A stretch of DNA of 5,445 nucleotides from positions 1 through 5,445 of the forward strand of contig JAISBG010000198.1 of the NCBI GenBank assembly GCA_031266315.1. Direction: 5' to 3'. A program made the position numbers and the translations under genes. Below the pieces are notes generated by a model. It did no database searches. It was not told where the DNA came from and saw nothing but the letters and a program-made list of their open reading frames with translations. Shown piece after piece: positions 1 through 5,445 of the stretch. Positions within the stretch are counted from its first letter, which is position 1. The number at the start of each line of letters is the position of its first letter. Origin of the DNA: Planctomycetaceae bacterium (GTDB taxonomy: Bacteria > Planctomycetota > Planctomycetia > Pirellulales > Thermoguttaceae).

Positions 1-3000
1 TGTTGAAATTCCATTGTCGTTACTATCTGTAATAGTAATTGATAAATTTTCTGTTTTTGTATCACCTTCTGAAAGACATTCGAAACTACTATTCAATTCA
101 TATTTGATTCTCAAATCACCAAGATAAGTTACTGTTGCGCCGCTGTCTAATGTGATTAAACCATTTACCGAAACAGGTCGTTCGTTGATTTTAATGATAC
201 AATGAGAATCATTTTCATCTAAATCTGTGATGTATTTTCTCAAGTCAATAATCTCTTCCTCATCTGATTCTTTGAATTGCCAGACGAAGTTATCAAAATC
301 CAGTGTCGGCGGATCATTATGTCCATTGACTGTAATTGTAAAGTTACCGGTTCCAGAACCGCCTTTGGGATCACGGACGGTGTAACCGACGATTAAAGTT
401 ACATTTTCACCGTAACCAAGTTTTCGGAAAATTTCATGGGCAGGATTAAATTGCAGGTCTTTTTTATTTTCTGAAACCGTAAATAATTTTGAAACGACAT
501 TTTGTAAATCAGTAGGTTGAATCAATGTGTTTCCGATTAAACCGTTAATATTGACATCGGAAATGATCAATTCCTCATTAGAATGATCGGAATCTTTCCA
601 ACCGTTTAGAAGATCGCTAATCGTTACAAGTTGGGCATTGATTGATTCTGTTACGGGTTCGATATTTTGATCCTGTCCCGATATTTGAACCGGTGAATCA
701 TTTACGCCCATAATATTAACAATGAACGAACCGGTCGATTCACAATTTTCGTAGCCGTCATCGGAAACCGTATATTCAAACCGGAAACTCAAAGTGTCAT
801 CGGTTGTCAGGAAATCAAAGAGATTACTCGGCGTATTAAATTTGAACTCTCCTGTTGCCAGATTAAATGTGTAGTATTCATTTTTCAGATCAAAAACGTA
901 ATCATTTTCATTGAATAAAATCTGTTTCAATTCTGGTGTTGTGAACGAATACGAATGTTTTGTTTGTTTACTAATTGCTGTGTTCAAATCTTTTGTGAAG
1001 AACGCTTCTTTTTCAGTAACTGCAACAGTAGTTTCCGAAACGGTCGGATTCGATTCCTTGAATATATGAACGTTAATATCTTTCGTTGCTGTTCCGCCGT
1101 AGTTGTCTTTTAGCGAAACAATAATTGTATAATCACCGTTGAGTAATTTTTTGTTTTCATTTGGAATTGAAATAATGCCGTTTGAATTAATCACAAAACC
1201 AAGATTCTCTGAATTTGAATCAATACTGTACAACAAATTTGCTTGATCATTCAAATCGGGATCATTCGTTGTAAAAACAGGATTTATTGATACGGAATCT
1301 TTTGAGTTCAACGCAAAATCGAATTTATCGTATTGACAAGTCAATTCCGGTACATTATTTGCGCCGTGAATACGGAACAAAACTTTTCCGACAGAATAAG
1401 TTAAACCGCTTGCATCGCGTACAGAAACAGGAACTGCAACCTCAAGCCATTGACCATAACCAAGTTCTTTGTAACTTCCCGAAACCGGATAAAAAACAAG
1501 ATTGCCCGAAGAATCAATGTTGACCGAACCAAGTGGGACGGAATCCAACGGATTCGTTGTTCCGCCGCTCCATTGTTCAAACAAAACAGGATTGCTCTTG
1601 TCGGAAACGATAATTGAATAAGCATCCAAACCGTCAGGAAGTGTCCAATCGTTAAGAATAACAGATTTCGGCACAGAAATTTGCGGAACGGTTCCATTAT
1701 TTTCCGTTGCGTTAAATTCGCCGTTTGCGCCGATTGTTTGATTGCTTGGTCCCGTTGGAATTGTTACGGTTCCGGTGATTGTTAATTCAATTGTTCCGAG
1801 ACCGGTTAAACCGTATTGTGTATCGGTACTTGTGTATTGAAATTTCAGTTTGAGCGTTTCGTTCAGTTTCAAATATTCAAAATTTTTATCCGGCGTGAAT
1901 ACAAAATCGCCGTTTTCGCTGAGAGTTGCAACGGTTGCCAACGAAACACTGTTCGAAAATACATCGGAACCGTTTGCGCTGACAACAGTTAATCCGGTCG
2001 TTTTGAATCCCTTTGTTCCGGCAACAGTCGGCGTAACTTTTCCCGTCTTCTGAGTTGTTTCCGTTGTCAGTAAAACCAAATTTGAAACAACAGGTGTTGC
2101 GAGCGGATTCAAATTGATTGTTAATGTTTCAGAAACAATGCCGCCGCTAATACTTTTTACGGAAACATTAAGTTTAACAGTAGAATTTACGGAACGGTTT
2201 TTAAGTTTTGACGTATCAATATTAAATGTTCCGGTGCTTGTGTTGAATTGGGTAATCAATTCGTTGTCTGCGTCACTTGAATTGTCTTTAACGTTTGAAA
2301 AGGAATAAACGAAACCGGTTGCGTCTTTCCGGTCTGAATCCGTAACGGAAAATCCGGCGTTTACCGTTTTAACCGGATTGCTGATGTCGTTTGAAATAAT
2401 TTGAAATACCTTTTGGCTTGCCGTGAGAACCGACGGATTATCTTTACCGTTCACAATTATCTGCAATATTCCGGTGTTTGGCGATTGCCCGTATTCGTCT
2501 TTAATACCGTAGGACACGGTGATCGTTAATGTTTCATTCAAACCGAGATCATTGAAAAAACTATCCGAAACAGTAAAAGTGACTCCGGAAGCGGTCAACG
2601 ATAAATATTGTTGCAGTGTTGCGGGAGTGTATTTTGAATTGAGTTCAGGATTGGAAACAGACGCACTCTGAATCACCGGATTGACAACCGACAATTTGGC
2701 TCCACGATCAGGATCCGTCCACCGCGTCAGAATGTCGGTTGTTTTAATTGTTCCCGAATTGTTGGCAGTCTGGTTGAATGTTAAACTCACCGGAGTTGCA
2801 TTGCTCAACACCGGCAACTCGTTTTGTCCCGTCAAAGTAAATACAGCACTAAACGAATATTCGTTTCCGTAAACATCTTTTGTCGTTACAGGAATTGTTA
2901 CTGTTTCCGTTTCACCGGCTGCCAATTTTGTAACACTTGACTCGTTGGGAGTGAACTCCAAAGAACCGTCGGTTTTCAGCGTAATTGTTCCCTGACCATT

Positions 3001-3123
3001 GGCTAACGTCTTGCTTTGACCGGTTTGGAGAGATTGACCGGAAACACTTTGAACCAGATGATTCGACGGAACCTTAACATTACCGTTACCGCTGTCCTGA
3101 ATCGTTTCCGGCACCGGATCATG
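1..3123 (-). repeat. Protein-level tandem array of VCBS-like and cadherin-like modules
   Basis: From residue 247 the protein is a chain of beta-sandwich modules. Approximate residue limits are 247-352 (VCBS-like), 353-479 (long type), 480-590 (cadherin-like), 591-702 (VCBS-like), 703-840 (long type), 841-942 (cadherin-like), 943-1058 (VCBS-like), 1059-1187 (long type) and 1188-1287 (cut by the window, cadherin/VCBS-like). The VCBS-like ones share a pattern of F-x-P, then L..GE/NE/DD, then Y-T-V-x-D, then G-x-N-D-x-P. Cadherin-like ones carry acidic turns (VTDSDRKD, TNDPDLND) and a late V-x-V-K/L-D/S-x-x-G-G pattern. The long modules share a W-x-D/L-x-D region (RWTDPD, DWTLPD, GWKDSD) and an LGLNE/LGYG turn. 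Boundaries were placed by eye and may shift by several residues. Such arrays usually form stiff, calcium-rigidified stalks on the outside of the cell. Confidence 0.78.
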
Positions 3124-3861
3124 CGCCGTAACAGAATGAGAGGTAACAGTTCCTGTTGCGGAACTTGCTTTTTGTTGCGCTGCCGTACTGTCCGTCAGAT
3201 CAATTTTGCCGTCGCCGTCCACATCCACTTCAGGATAATATTTCGCAATCGGCATCACCGAAGCCGCTCCCGCGTAACTGGTATTCGCCAGAAGATTATT
3301 GTAGTAAGAAACCCGATTCGCCCAACCAGCCGGCTGTTGTTGTTGCGCAATCGCCGCCATGACCAGAATATCCAGACCGGATTTGATTTGACTCTCTTGC
3401 GAAATAACGAACGTAAAATTGCCCTTGCCTGCATCCGCCGAAACAAAAACCGAATAGGAACCTGTCGCCAATGTCGCCGAAGCACTGCTCAACGCTGTCC
3501 CGTTGACACTATCCGACAACACCATCGATTGACCGTTTGCCCGATTGATCAAACGAAGTTGCGAAGGATCAAGCGTACTGCCGTTTGCCCGTTGAACCGT
3601 AAAATCAAATTTCGTTGCGATATTGCCGTTTGTTGTCAGATCAAACTGAATCTCCGCCGGATTATTCGGTTGGGCGTAAGCCGTTACCGGTCCCAAAACA
3701 TTCACCGAAAGAAGTTCCCGCGATTCCAGCATCTCAAAATGCGCCAAACGCCGCGATTGCCAACCTTGCGGACGAGTCTTTTTAGTCCGCTGTTGCGGAA
3801 TAAGATGGTTTAACAGGTTTTTCAGACTTTTTGAGTTTTTCAGTTTTTTAAAAAAATACAT
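1..3861 (-). CDS. Giant planctomycete-type surface protein with VCBS/cadherin-like repeat array (3' end outside window)
   Basis: The reading frame is open for 1287 codons from ATG at 3861 down to position 1, with no stop in the window; the C-terminus is missing. An in-frame TGA at 3874-3876 lies just upstream, so 3861 is the first possible ATG. Layout by residue: 1-40 very basic (Lys/Arg); 42-53 FEMLESRELLSV, the LEPR-XLL-type motif known from large planctomycete exported proteins; about 60-150 a small beta-rich domain resembling pre-peptidase C-terminal (PPC) domains; 213-224 an EF-hand/dockerin loop; about 247-1287 a tandem array of roughly 100-138-residue modules ending in VCBS-like signatures such as VNGKDNPSVL, IMGVNDSPV and VNGHNDPPTL. 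No enzyme motif is visible. By family it is expected to be exported and calcium-stabilised, acting as an adhesin, matrix or cell-surface protein. The specific role is unknown. The gene is divergent from the flagellin gene. Confidence is high for the gene and moderate for the role. Confidence 0.93.
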   Translation of the reverse strand, partial: MYFFKKLKNSKSLKNLLNHLIPQQRTKKTRPQGWQSRRLAHFEMLESRELLSVNVLGPVTAYAQPNNPAEIQFDLTTNGNIATKFDFTVQRANGSTLDPSQLRLINRANGQSMVLSDSVNGTALSSASATLATGSYSVFVSADAGKGNFTFVISQESQIKSGLDILVMAAIAQQQQPAGWANRVSYYNNLLANTSYAGAASVMPIAKYYPEVDVDGDGKIDLTDSTAAQQKASSATGTVTSHSVTAHDPVPETIQDSGNGNVKVPSNHLVQSVSGQSLQTGQSKTLANGQGTITLKTDGSLEFTPNESSVTKLAAGETETVTIPVTTKDVYGNEYSFSAVFTLTGQNELPVLSNATPVSLTFNQTANNSGTIKTTDILTRWTDPDRGAKLSVVNPVIQSASVSNPELNSKYTPATLQQYLSLTASGVTFTVSDSFFNDLGLNETLTITVSYGIKDEYGQSPNTGILQIIVNGKDNPSVLTASQKVFQIISNDISNPVKTVNAGFSVTDSDRKDATGFVYSFSNVKDNSSDADNELITQFNTSTGTFNIDTSKLKNRSVNSTVKLNVSVKSISGGIVSETLTINLNPLATPVVSNLVLLTTETTQKTGKVTPTVAGTKGFKTTGLTVVSANGSDVFSNSVSLATVATLSENGDFVFTPDKNFEYLKLNETLKLKFQYTSTDTQYGLTGLGTIELTITGTVTIPTGPSNQTIGANGEFNATENNGTVPQISVPKSVILNDWTLPDGLDAYSIIVSDKSNPVLFEQWSGGTTNPLDSVPLGSVNIDSSGNLVFYPVSGSYKELGYGQWLEVAVPVSVRDASGLTYSVGKVLFRIHGANNVPELTCQYDKFDFALNSKDSVSINPVFTTNDPDLNDQANLLYSIDSNSENLGFVINSNGIISIPNENKKLLNGDYTIIVSLKDNYGGTATKDINVHIFKESNPTVSETTVAVTEKEAFFTKDLNTAISKQTKHSYSFTTPELKQILFNENDYVFDLKNEYYTFNLATGEFKFNTPSNLFDFLTTDDTLSFRFEYTVSDDGYENCESTGSFIVNIMGVNDSPVQISGQDQNIEPVTESINAQLVTISDLLNGWKDSDHSNEELIISDVNINGLIGNTLIQPTDLQNVVSKLFTVSENKKDLQFNPAHEIFRKLGYGENVTLIVGYTVRDPKGGSGTGNFTITVNGHNDPPTLDFDNFVWQFKESDEEEIIDLRKYITDLDENDSHCIIKINERPVSVNGLITLDSGATVTYLGDLRIKYELNSSFECLSEGDTKTENLSITITDSNDNGIST
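3190..3225 (-). other. Dockerin-like EF-hand calcium-binding loop in the giant protein
   Basis: Residues 213-224 read DVDGDGKIDLTD. This fits the 12-residue EF-hand/dockerin type I loop: Asp at positions 1, 3, 5, 9 and 12, Gly at 6 and Ile at 8. It is followed by a short helix-like stretch (STAAQQKA). Complete dockerins have two such loops, and only one is visible here. It sits between the PPC-like N-terminal domain and the repeat array. Calcium binding is likely from the residues. Cohesin-style docking is not supported, because the second loop is missing. Confidence 0.72.
3709..3738 (-). other. LEPR-XLL-type N-terminal motif of planctomycete exported proteins
   Basis: Residues 42-51 of the giant protein read FEMLESRELL, preceded by RRLAH and followed by SV. 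Large planctomycete exported proteins typically carry an F-E-x-L-E-x-R-x-L-L-S motif close to the N-terminus, after a basic stretch and in place of a textbook signal peptide. Here the 41 residues before the motif contain many Lys/Arg and no continuous hydrophobic core. The motif is the strongest lineage marker in the window. Its exact mechanistic role in export or anchoring is not settled, as far as I know. Confidence 0.8.
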
Positions 3862-3865
3862 TTTT

Positions 3866-3872
3866 CTCTCTC
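3866..3872 (-). promoter_or_regulatory. Shine-Dalgarno-like site of the giant surface-protein gene
   Basis: Read on the minus strand, GAGAGAG is followed by AAAA and then the ATG at 3861. The purine run partly matches the GGAGG consensus, with slightly short spacing. Together with the in-frame stop just upstream (3874-3876) it supports the ATG at 3861 as the start. Confidence 0.55.
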
Positions 3873-3957
3873 GTCAATTTATGTACAACGGTTTCAATCC
3901 CAAAGGAACAAGGAAATTCACTGCTACAATCAACCACCGAACACAGCGAACAAACGG

Positions 3958-3986
3958 AGAATAGTTATTTTGCCATTATCACTCAA
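3958..3986 (-). promoter_or_regulatory. Weak sigma70-like promoter candidate for the giant surface-protein gene
   Basis: On the minus strand TTGAGT (3986-3981) and TATTCT (3963-3958) are separated by exactly 17 bases. Each hexamer matches four of six positions of the housekeeping consensus. Transcription would start near 3951, giving a leader of about 90 bases. The A+T palindrome at 4007-4024 lies upstream of the -35, where an UP element would be. In A+T-rich DNA such matches occur by chance, so this is only a candidate. Confidence 0.3.
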
Positions 3987-4006
3987 GACTATCTTGGCAA
4001 TATTTT

Positions 4007-4024
4007 TAATTTTTTAAAAAATTA
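4007..4024. repeat. 18-base perfect A+T palindrome (T6-A6 core)
   Basis: TAATTTTTTAAAAAATTA is a perfect inverted repeat without a loop, made of adjoining T and A tracts. It lies about 20 bases upstream of the proposed -35 of the surface-protein gene. It could be an UP element, a bent-DNA segment or a site for a nucleoid protein. It could also simply reflect low complexity. Confidence 0.4.
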
Positions 4025-4050
4025 CCTTCTATTTACCAAACAGCTGCTAA

Positions 4051-4066
4051 TTTGGGACATTTGGGA
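4051..4066. repeat. Short direct repeat TTTGGGA x2
   Basis: TTTGGGA occurs at 4051-4057 and again at 4060-4066, a 9-base period. Two half-sites at near-helical spacing might be a regulator site between the divergent genes. Seven bases are too few to exclude chance. Confidence 0.25.
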
Positions 4067-4168
4067 ATAATCACCGTTCAAATAGAGCCTCCTGATTCTA
4101 CCGTATTAGGTGTTCTCCACCAAAATCGTAAAATAATAAGTAAAATTTCATCGGCAATCATCAGGTGG

Positions 4169-4191
4169 GCGACCTTTCGCTGAAAGGTCGC
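4169..4191. repeat. Hairpin 1 of the intergenic element (10-bp perfect stem, 3-base loop)
   Basis: GCGACCTTTC (4169-4178), loop GCT, GAAAGGTCGC (4182-4191): a perfect ten-pair stem. It forms the left arm of the REPIN-like element, and its first two bases overlap the terminal repeat AGGTGGGC. Confidence 0.85.
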
Positions 4192-4209
4192 GTCGGCGTA
4201 CTCGCCGAC
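4192..4209. repeat. Hairpin 2 of the intergenic element (7-bp perfect stem, 4-base loop)
   Basis: GTCGGCG (4192-4198), loop TACT, CGCCGAC (4203-4209). It directly abuts hairpin 1 with no spacer, so the two could stack coaxially. It has no obvious counterpart next to the right arm, so the element is not fully symmetrical. Confidence 0.8.
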
Positions 4210-4255
4210 AATGAATCAGATTAATGACGGCAAAATGAAGACTCAACCGGCGCGA

Positions 4256-4270
4256 CCGCCCAGCGGGCGG
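4256..4270. repeat. Hairpin 3 of the intergenic element (6-bp perfect G+C stem, 3-base loop)
   Basis: CCGCCC (4256-4261), loop AGC, GGGCGG (4265-4270). Read on the minus strand the loop is GCT, as in hairpin 1. This is the right arm of the element. It is followed by ATT and the terminal repeat GCCCACCT. Confidence 0.8.
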
Positions 4271-4353
4271 ATTGCCCACCTCTTTCGATTTTTTGTGTGT
4301 TTTGCCGACTTTTTTACCTATGGTGCGGAACAGGAGATTTTAATCGATAAATT

Positions 4354-4382
4354 TTGACAAATTTTAACAGATTTTCTATTTT
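4354..4382 (+). promoter_or_regulatory. Upstream sigma70-like promoter candidate for the flagellin gene
   Basis: A perfect TTGACA (4354-4359) is followed after 17 bases by TATTTT (4377-4382), which matches four of six -10 positions. Transcription would start near 4389, giving a leader of about 140 bases. It lies just outside the REPIN-like element and upstream of a second candidate at 4407-4435. Confidence 0.38.
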
Positions 4383-4406
4383 TCCCAATTTTTCTTAATG
4401 TAAGGA

Positions 4407-4435
4407 TTGACCAGTCGATTTATTTTGTCTAAAAT
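4407..4435 (+). promoter_or_regulatory. Proximal sigma70-like promoter candidate for the flagellin gene
   Basis: TTGACC (4407-4412), a 17-base spacer, then TAAAAT (4430-4435): five of six matches in each hexamer and the optimal spacing. This is the best promoter match in the window. Transcription would start near 4442, leaving a leader of about 86 bases before the ATG at 4528. Confidence 0.48.
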
Positions 4436-4527
4436 ACCATTACATTCGTCATTATGGTTAAATTCGCTATATTCGAAGTAATCATAATAATTAGTATTTT
4501 TAGCACCAAACAGAAAATCGACATTCA

Positions 4528-5445
4528 ATGACAATTTATTTTAGTACAAACATTCCGGAAATGCGATCGGTTTTGTCCTACAACCGTATCAGCAACGAGA
4601 TTGCCAACTCAACACGGAGATTAGAAACCGGTCAACGAATTAACACCGCTCAGGATGATCCGACCGGATTGATCATTCGGGAAACAATGAGAGCAGATAT
4701 TAAAGGTATTCAAGCCGCTCAAAAAAATGTTTCGCAAGCCAACAGTATGTTGACTATCGCGGAAAACGGAATGAATAATATTTCTTCGCTGCTTATCGGA
4801 AGTCCGGGAAGCGAAGATAACGGGTTGCTCGGTTTGATTTACAACAATGCCCTTTCCGGCGGTGAAAAAAAATCGATGATTAGCGATATTTTGGACACCA
4901 TCGACAGCATTGCACGATCCGCAACTTACAATGGTCGCCAAATCATTAACGGCGCCCTCGCTTACAATTATTCCGGCGTTGAGGCAAATAAACTTGCGGG
5001 ACTCCGAATTAACAAAGCCAATGTCCCTACCGGAGGTTCCGAAGTTAAAATTGAACTTCAAGATAAAGCCGATAACGCAAGATTGGCTTTATCTTTTGAT
5101 GATTTTGAGAACAGCAATACTGATCTTCTAGACGATTCCATTATTGAAGCGGGAACCACTCTGACAATCGGTCTTCAAAACCAGTCGCGAGTAATATATA
5201 CATTCGAGAAGGATACGGAAATAGTTGATGCGATTGGTGATGGCAGTGGTTTTGCTACAGAGCTAGTAGCATCTGATTTTATTACGGAATTGAATAACCT
5301 GCTTCGCGGTTCCGGTGTAGCAGCAAAACTTGTTGATGTTTCGTCAACTCCTACAATTATTTTTGAATCGGATGCTGTTGGAAGTGACCAAATTCTCGAA
5401 GTAACTGCTGGCGGAAAAAGTGCTGGCGATCTTTCTACTATTATT
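4528..5445 (+). CDS. Flagellin, N-terminal part (3' end outside window)
   Basis: The frame is open for 306 codons from ATG at 4528 to the window end, with an in-frame TAG at 4501-4503 upstream. Residues 1-142 match the flagellin N-terminal helical domain (D0/D1): an early STNIP segment, RRLETGQRINTAQDDPTGLII at 30-50, the long helix with TIAENGMNNISSLL at 76-89, and TYNGRQIING at 133-142. The rest, from about 145, is the surface-exposed variable region. Residues about 204-293 (GTTLTIGLQN, then a TELNNLL helix and GVAAKLVDV) resemble Flagellin_IN-type inserts, as in large planctomycete flagellins. The C-terminal helical domain must lie beyond 5445. The product would be secreted by the flagellar export apparatus and polymerise into the filament. 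The ATG at 4561 is a poorer start, because it would remove conserved N-terminal residues. No good ribosome-binding site precedes 4528. FlgL is less likely, given the DDPTGLI and NG motifs. Confidence 0.9.
   Translation, partial: MTIYFSTNIPEMRSVLSYNRISNEIANSTRRLETGQRINTAQDDPTGLIIRETMRADIKGIQAAQKNVSQANSMLTIAENGMNNISSLLIGSPGSEDNGLLGLIYNNALSGGEKKSMISDILDTIDSIARSATYNGRQIINGALAYNYSGVEANKLAGLRINKANVPTGGSEVKIELQDKADNARLALSFDDFENSNTDLLDDSIIEAGTTLTIGLQNQSRVIYTFEKDTEIVDAIGDGSGFATELVASDFITELNNLLRGSGVAAKLVDVSSTPTIIFESDAVGSDQILEVTAGGKSAGDLSTII

Larger units (their letters stand above)
4163..4281. mobile_element. REPIN-like / miniature inverted-repeat element, 119 bases
   Basis: The ends are perfect 8-base inverted repeats, AGGTGGGC (4163-4170) and GCCCACCT (4274-4281). 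Reading inward from each end, the two arms (4163-4196 plus; 4281-4247 minus) share the same plan: AGGTGGGC, left half-stem, a GCT loop, right half-stem, then GGTCGCG and CGG with one differing base between them. Each arm is therefore a hairpin next to a conserved tail, and the arms are inverted relative to each other. This is the plan of a REPIN (two REP sequences mobilised by a REP-associated tyrosine transposase, RAYT). It is clearly richer in G+C than its flanks. No transposase is inside and no clear target-site duplication is visible. Alternatives are a MITE, a structured regulatory block or a bidirectional transcription barrier. The inverted-repeat structure is certain; the class is inference. 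Confidence 0.58.
3862..4527. other. Divergent intergenic region between the surface-protein and flagellin genes
   Basis: This 666-base stretch separates two genes transcribed outward, so it must hold the start signals of both. No convincing gene was found in it: the only open stretches are very short, for example seven codons from the ATG at 4320. It is A+T-rich overall, except for a sharply bounded G+C-rich block at 4163-4281. Candidate promoters, an A+T palindrome, a short direct repeat and the structured element are listed separately. Confidence 0.85.

Noticed and set aside
1401..1697. 98-codon minus-strand frame overlapping the giant gene
   Set aside because: It is out of frame with the repeat array, which is continuous through this region with VCBS-like signatures on both sides.
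3016..3813. Long open frame (265 codons) on the plus strand opposite the start of the surface-protein gene
   Set aside because: It is antisense to a clearly coding frame with recognisable domains. Its product is extremely rich in Arg, Asn and His with no known motif, as expected for a shadow of the opposite strand.
1..3861. Frameshift or split gene in the giant repeat protein
   Set aside because: I read every codon of the frame from 3861 to 1 and found no stop and no frame change. Repeat signatures stay in register throughout.
4256..4320. Rho-independent terminator formed by hairpin 3 and the T run after it
   Set aside because: The T run (about 4290) is some 20 bases from the stem. No upstream gene on the plus strand ends here, because the neighbouring gene is transcribed leftward. 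The hairpin is better explained as an arm of the inverted-repeat element.
4343..4350. ATCGATAA as a sigma28 -10 element (consensus GCCGATAA)
   Set aside because: Six of eight positions match, but the bases 15 upstream read TGCG (4324-4327) instead of TAAA, so there is no -35 half.
4621..5061. 146-codon open frame on the minus strand within the flagellin gene
   Set aside because: It lies entirely antisense to the conserved flagellin D0/D1 region, with no motif and no promoter or ribosome-binding context of its own.
4528..5445. Hook-filament junction protein FlgL instead of flagellin
   Set aside because: FlgL shares the helical N-terminus, but the DDPTGLII motif, the TYNGRQIING segment and the long Flagellin_IN-like insert fit flagellin better. 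The missing C-terminus prevents full exclusion.

Overview
The window looks like a piece of a planctomycete chromosome of moderate-to-low G+C. The main evidence is a very large secreted or surface protein that opens with the basic planctomycete-type N-terminal motif (F-E-x-L-E-x-R-x-L-L, here FEMLESRELLS). It is followed by a dockerin-like calcium loop and a long array of VCBS- and cadherin-like beta-sandwich modules. The neighbouring flagellin has a long hypervariable insert of the kind seen in large planctomycete flagellins. The exact lineage cannot be decided from this window.

There are three parts. (1) Positions 1-3861, minus strand: the first 1287 codons of one uninterrupted giant surface-protein gene, whose 3' end lies beyond position 1. 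(2) Positions 3862-4527: a 666-base divergent intergenic region. It holds candidate promoters for both genes, an A+T palindrome, and a G+C-rich inverted-repeat element (4163-4281) made of two diverged REP-like arms, each folding into its own hairpin, resembling a REPIN or miniature element. (3) Positions 4528-5445, plus strand: the first 306 codons of a flagellin gene that runs off the right end. Both real genes are cut by the window edges.

The two genes are transcribed away from each other, and both encode extracellular polymers or adhesion-type products. A shared control region linking attachment and motility is possible but is inference only. No RNA gene, CRISPR array, transposase or phage gene was seen. 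The most unusual features are the structured intergenic element and a higher-order repeat (about 350 residues, three modules per unit) inside the giant protein. No wholly new biochemical system is evident.
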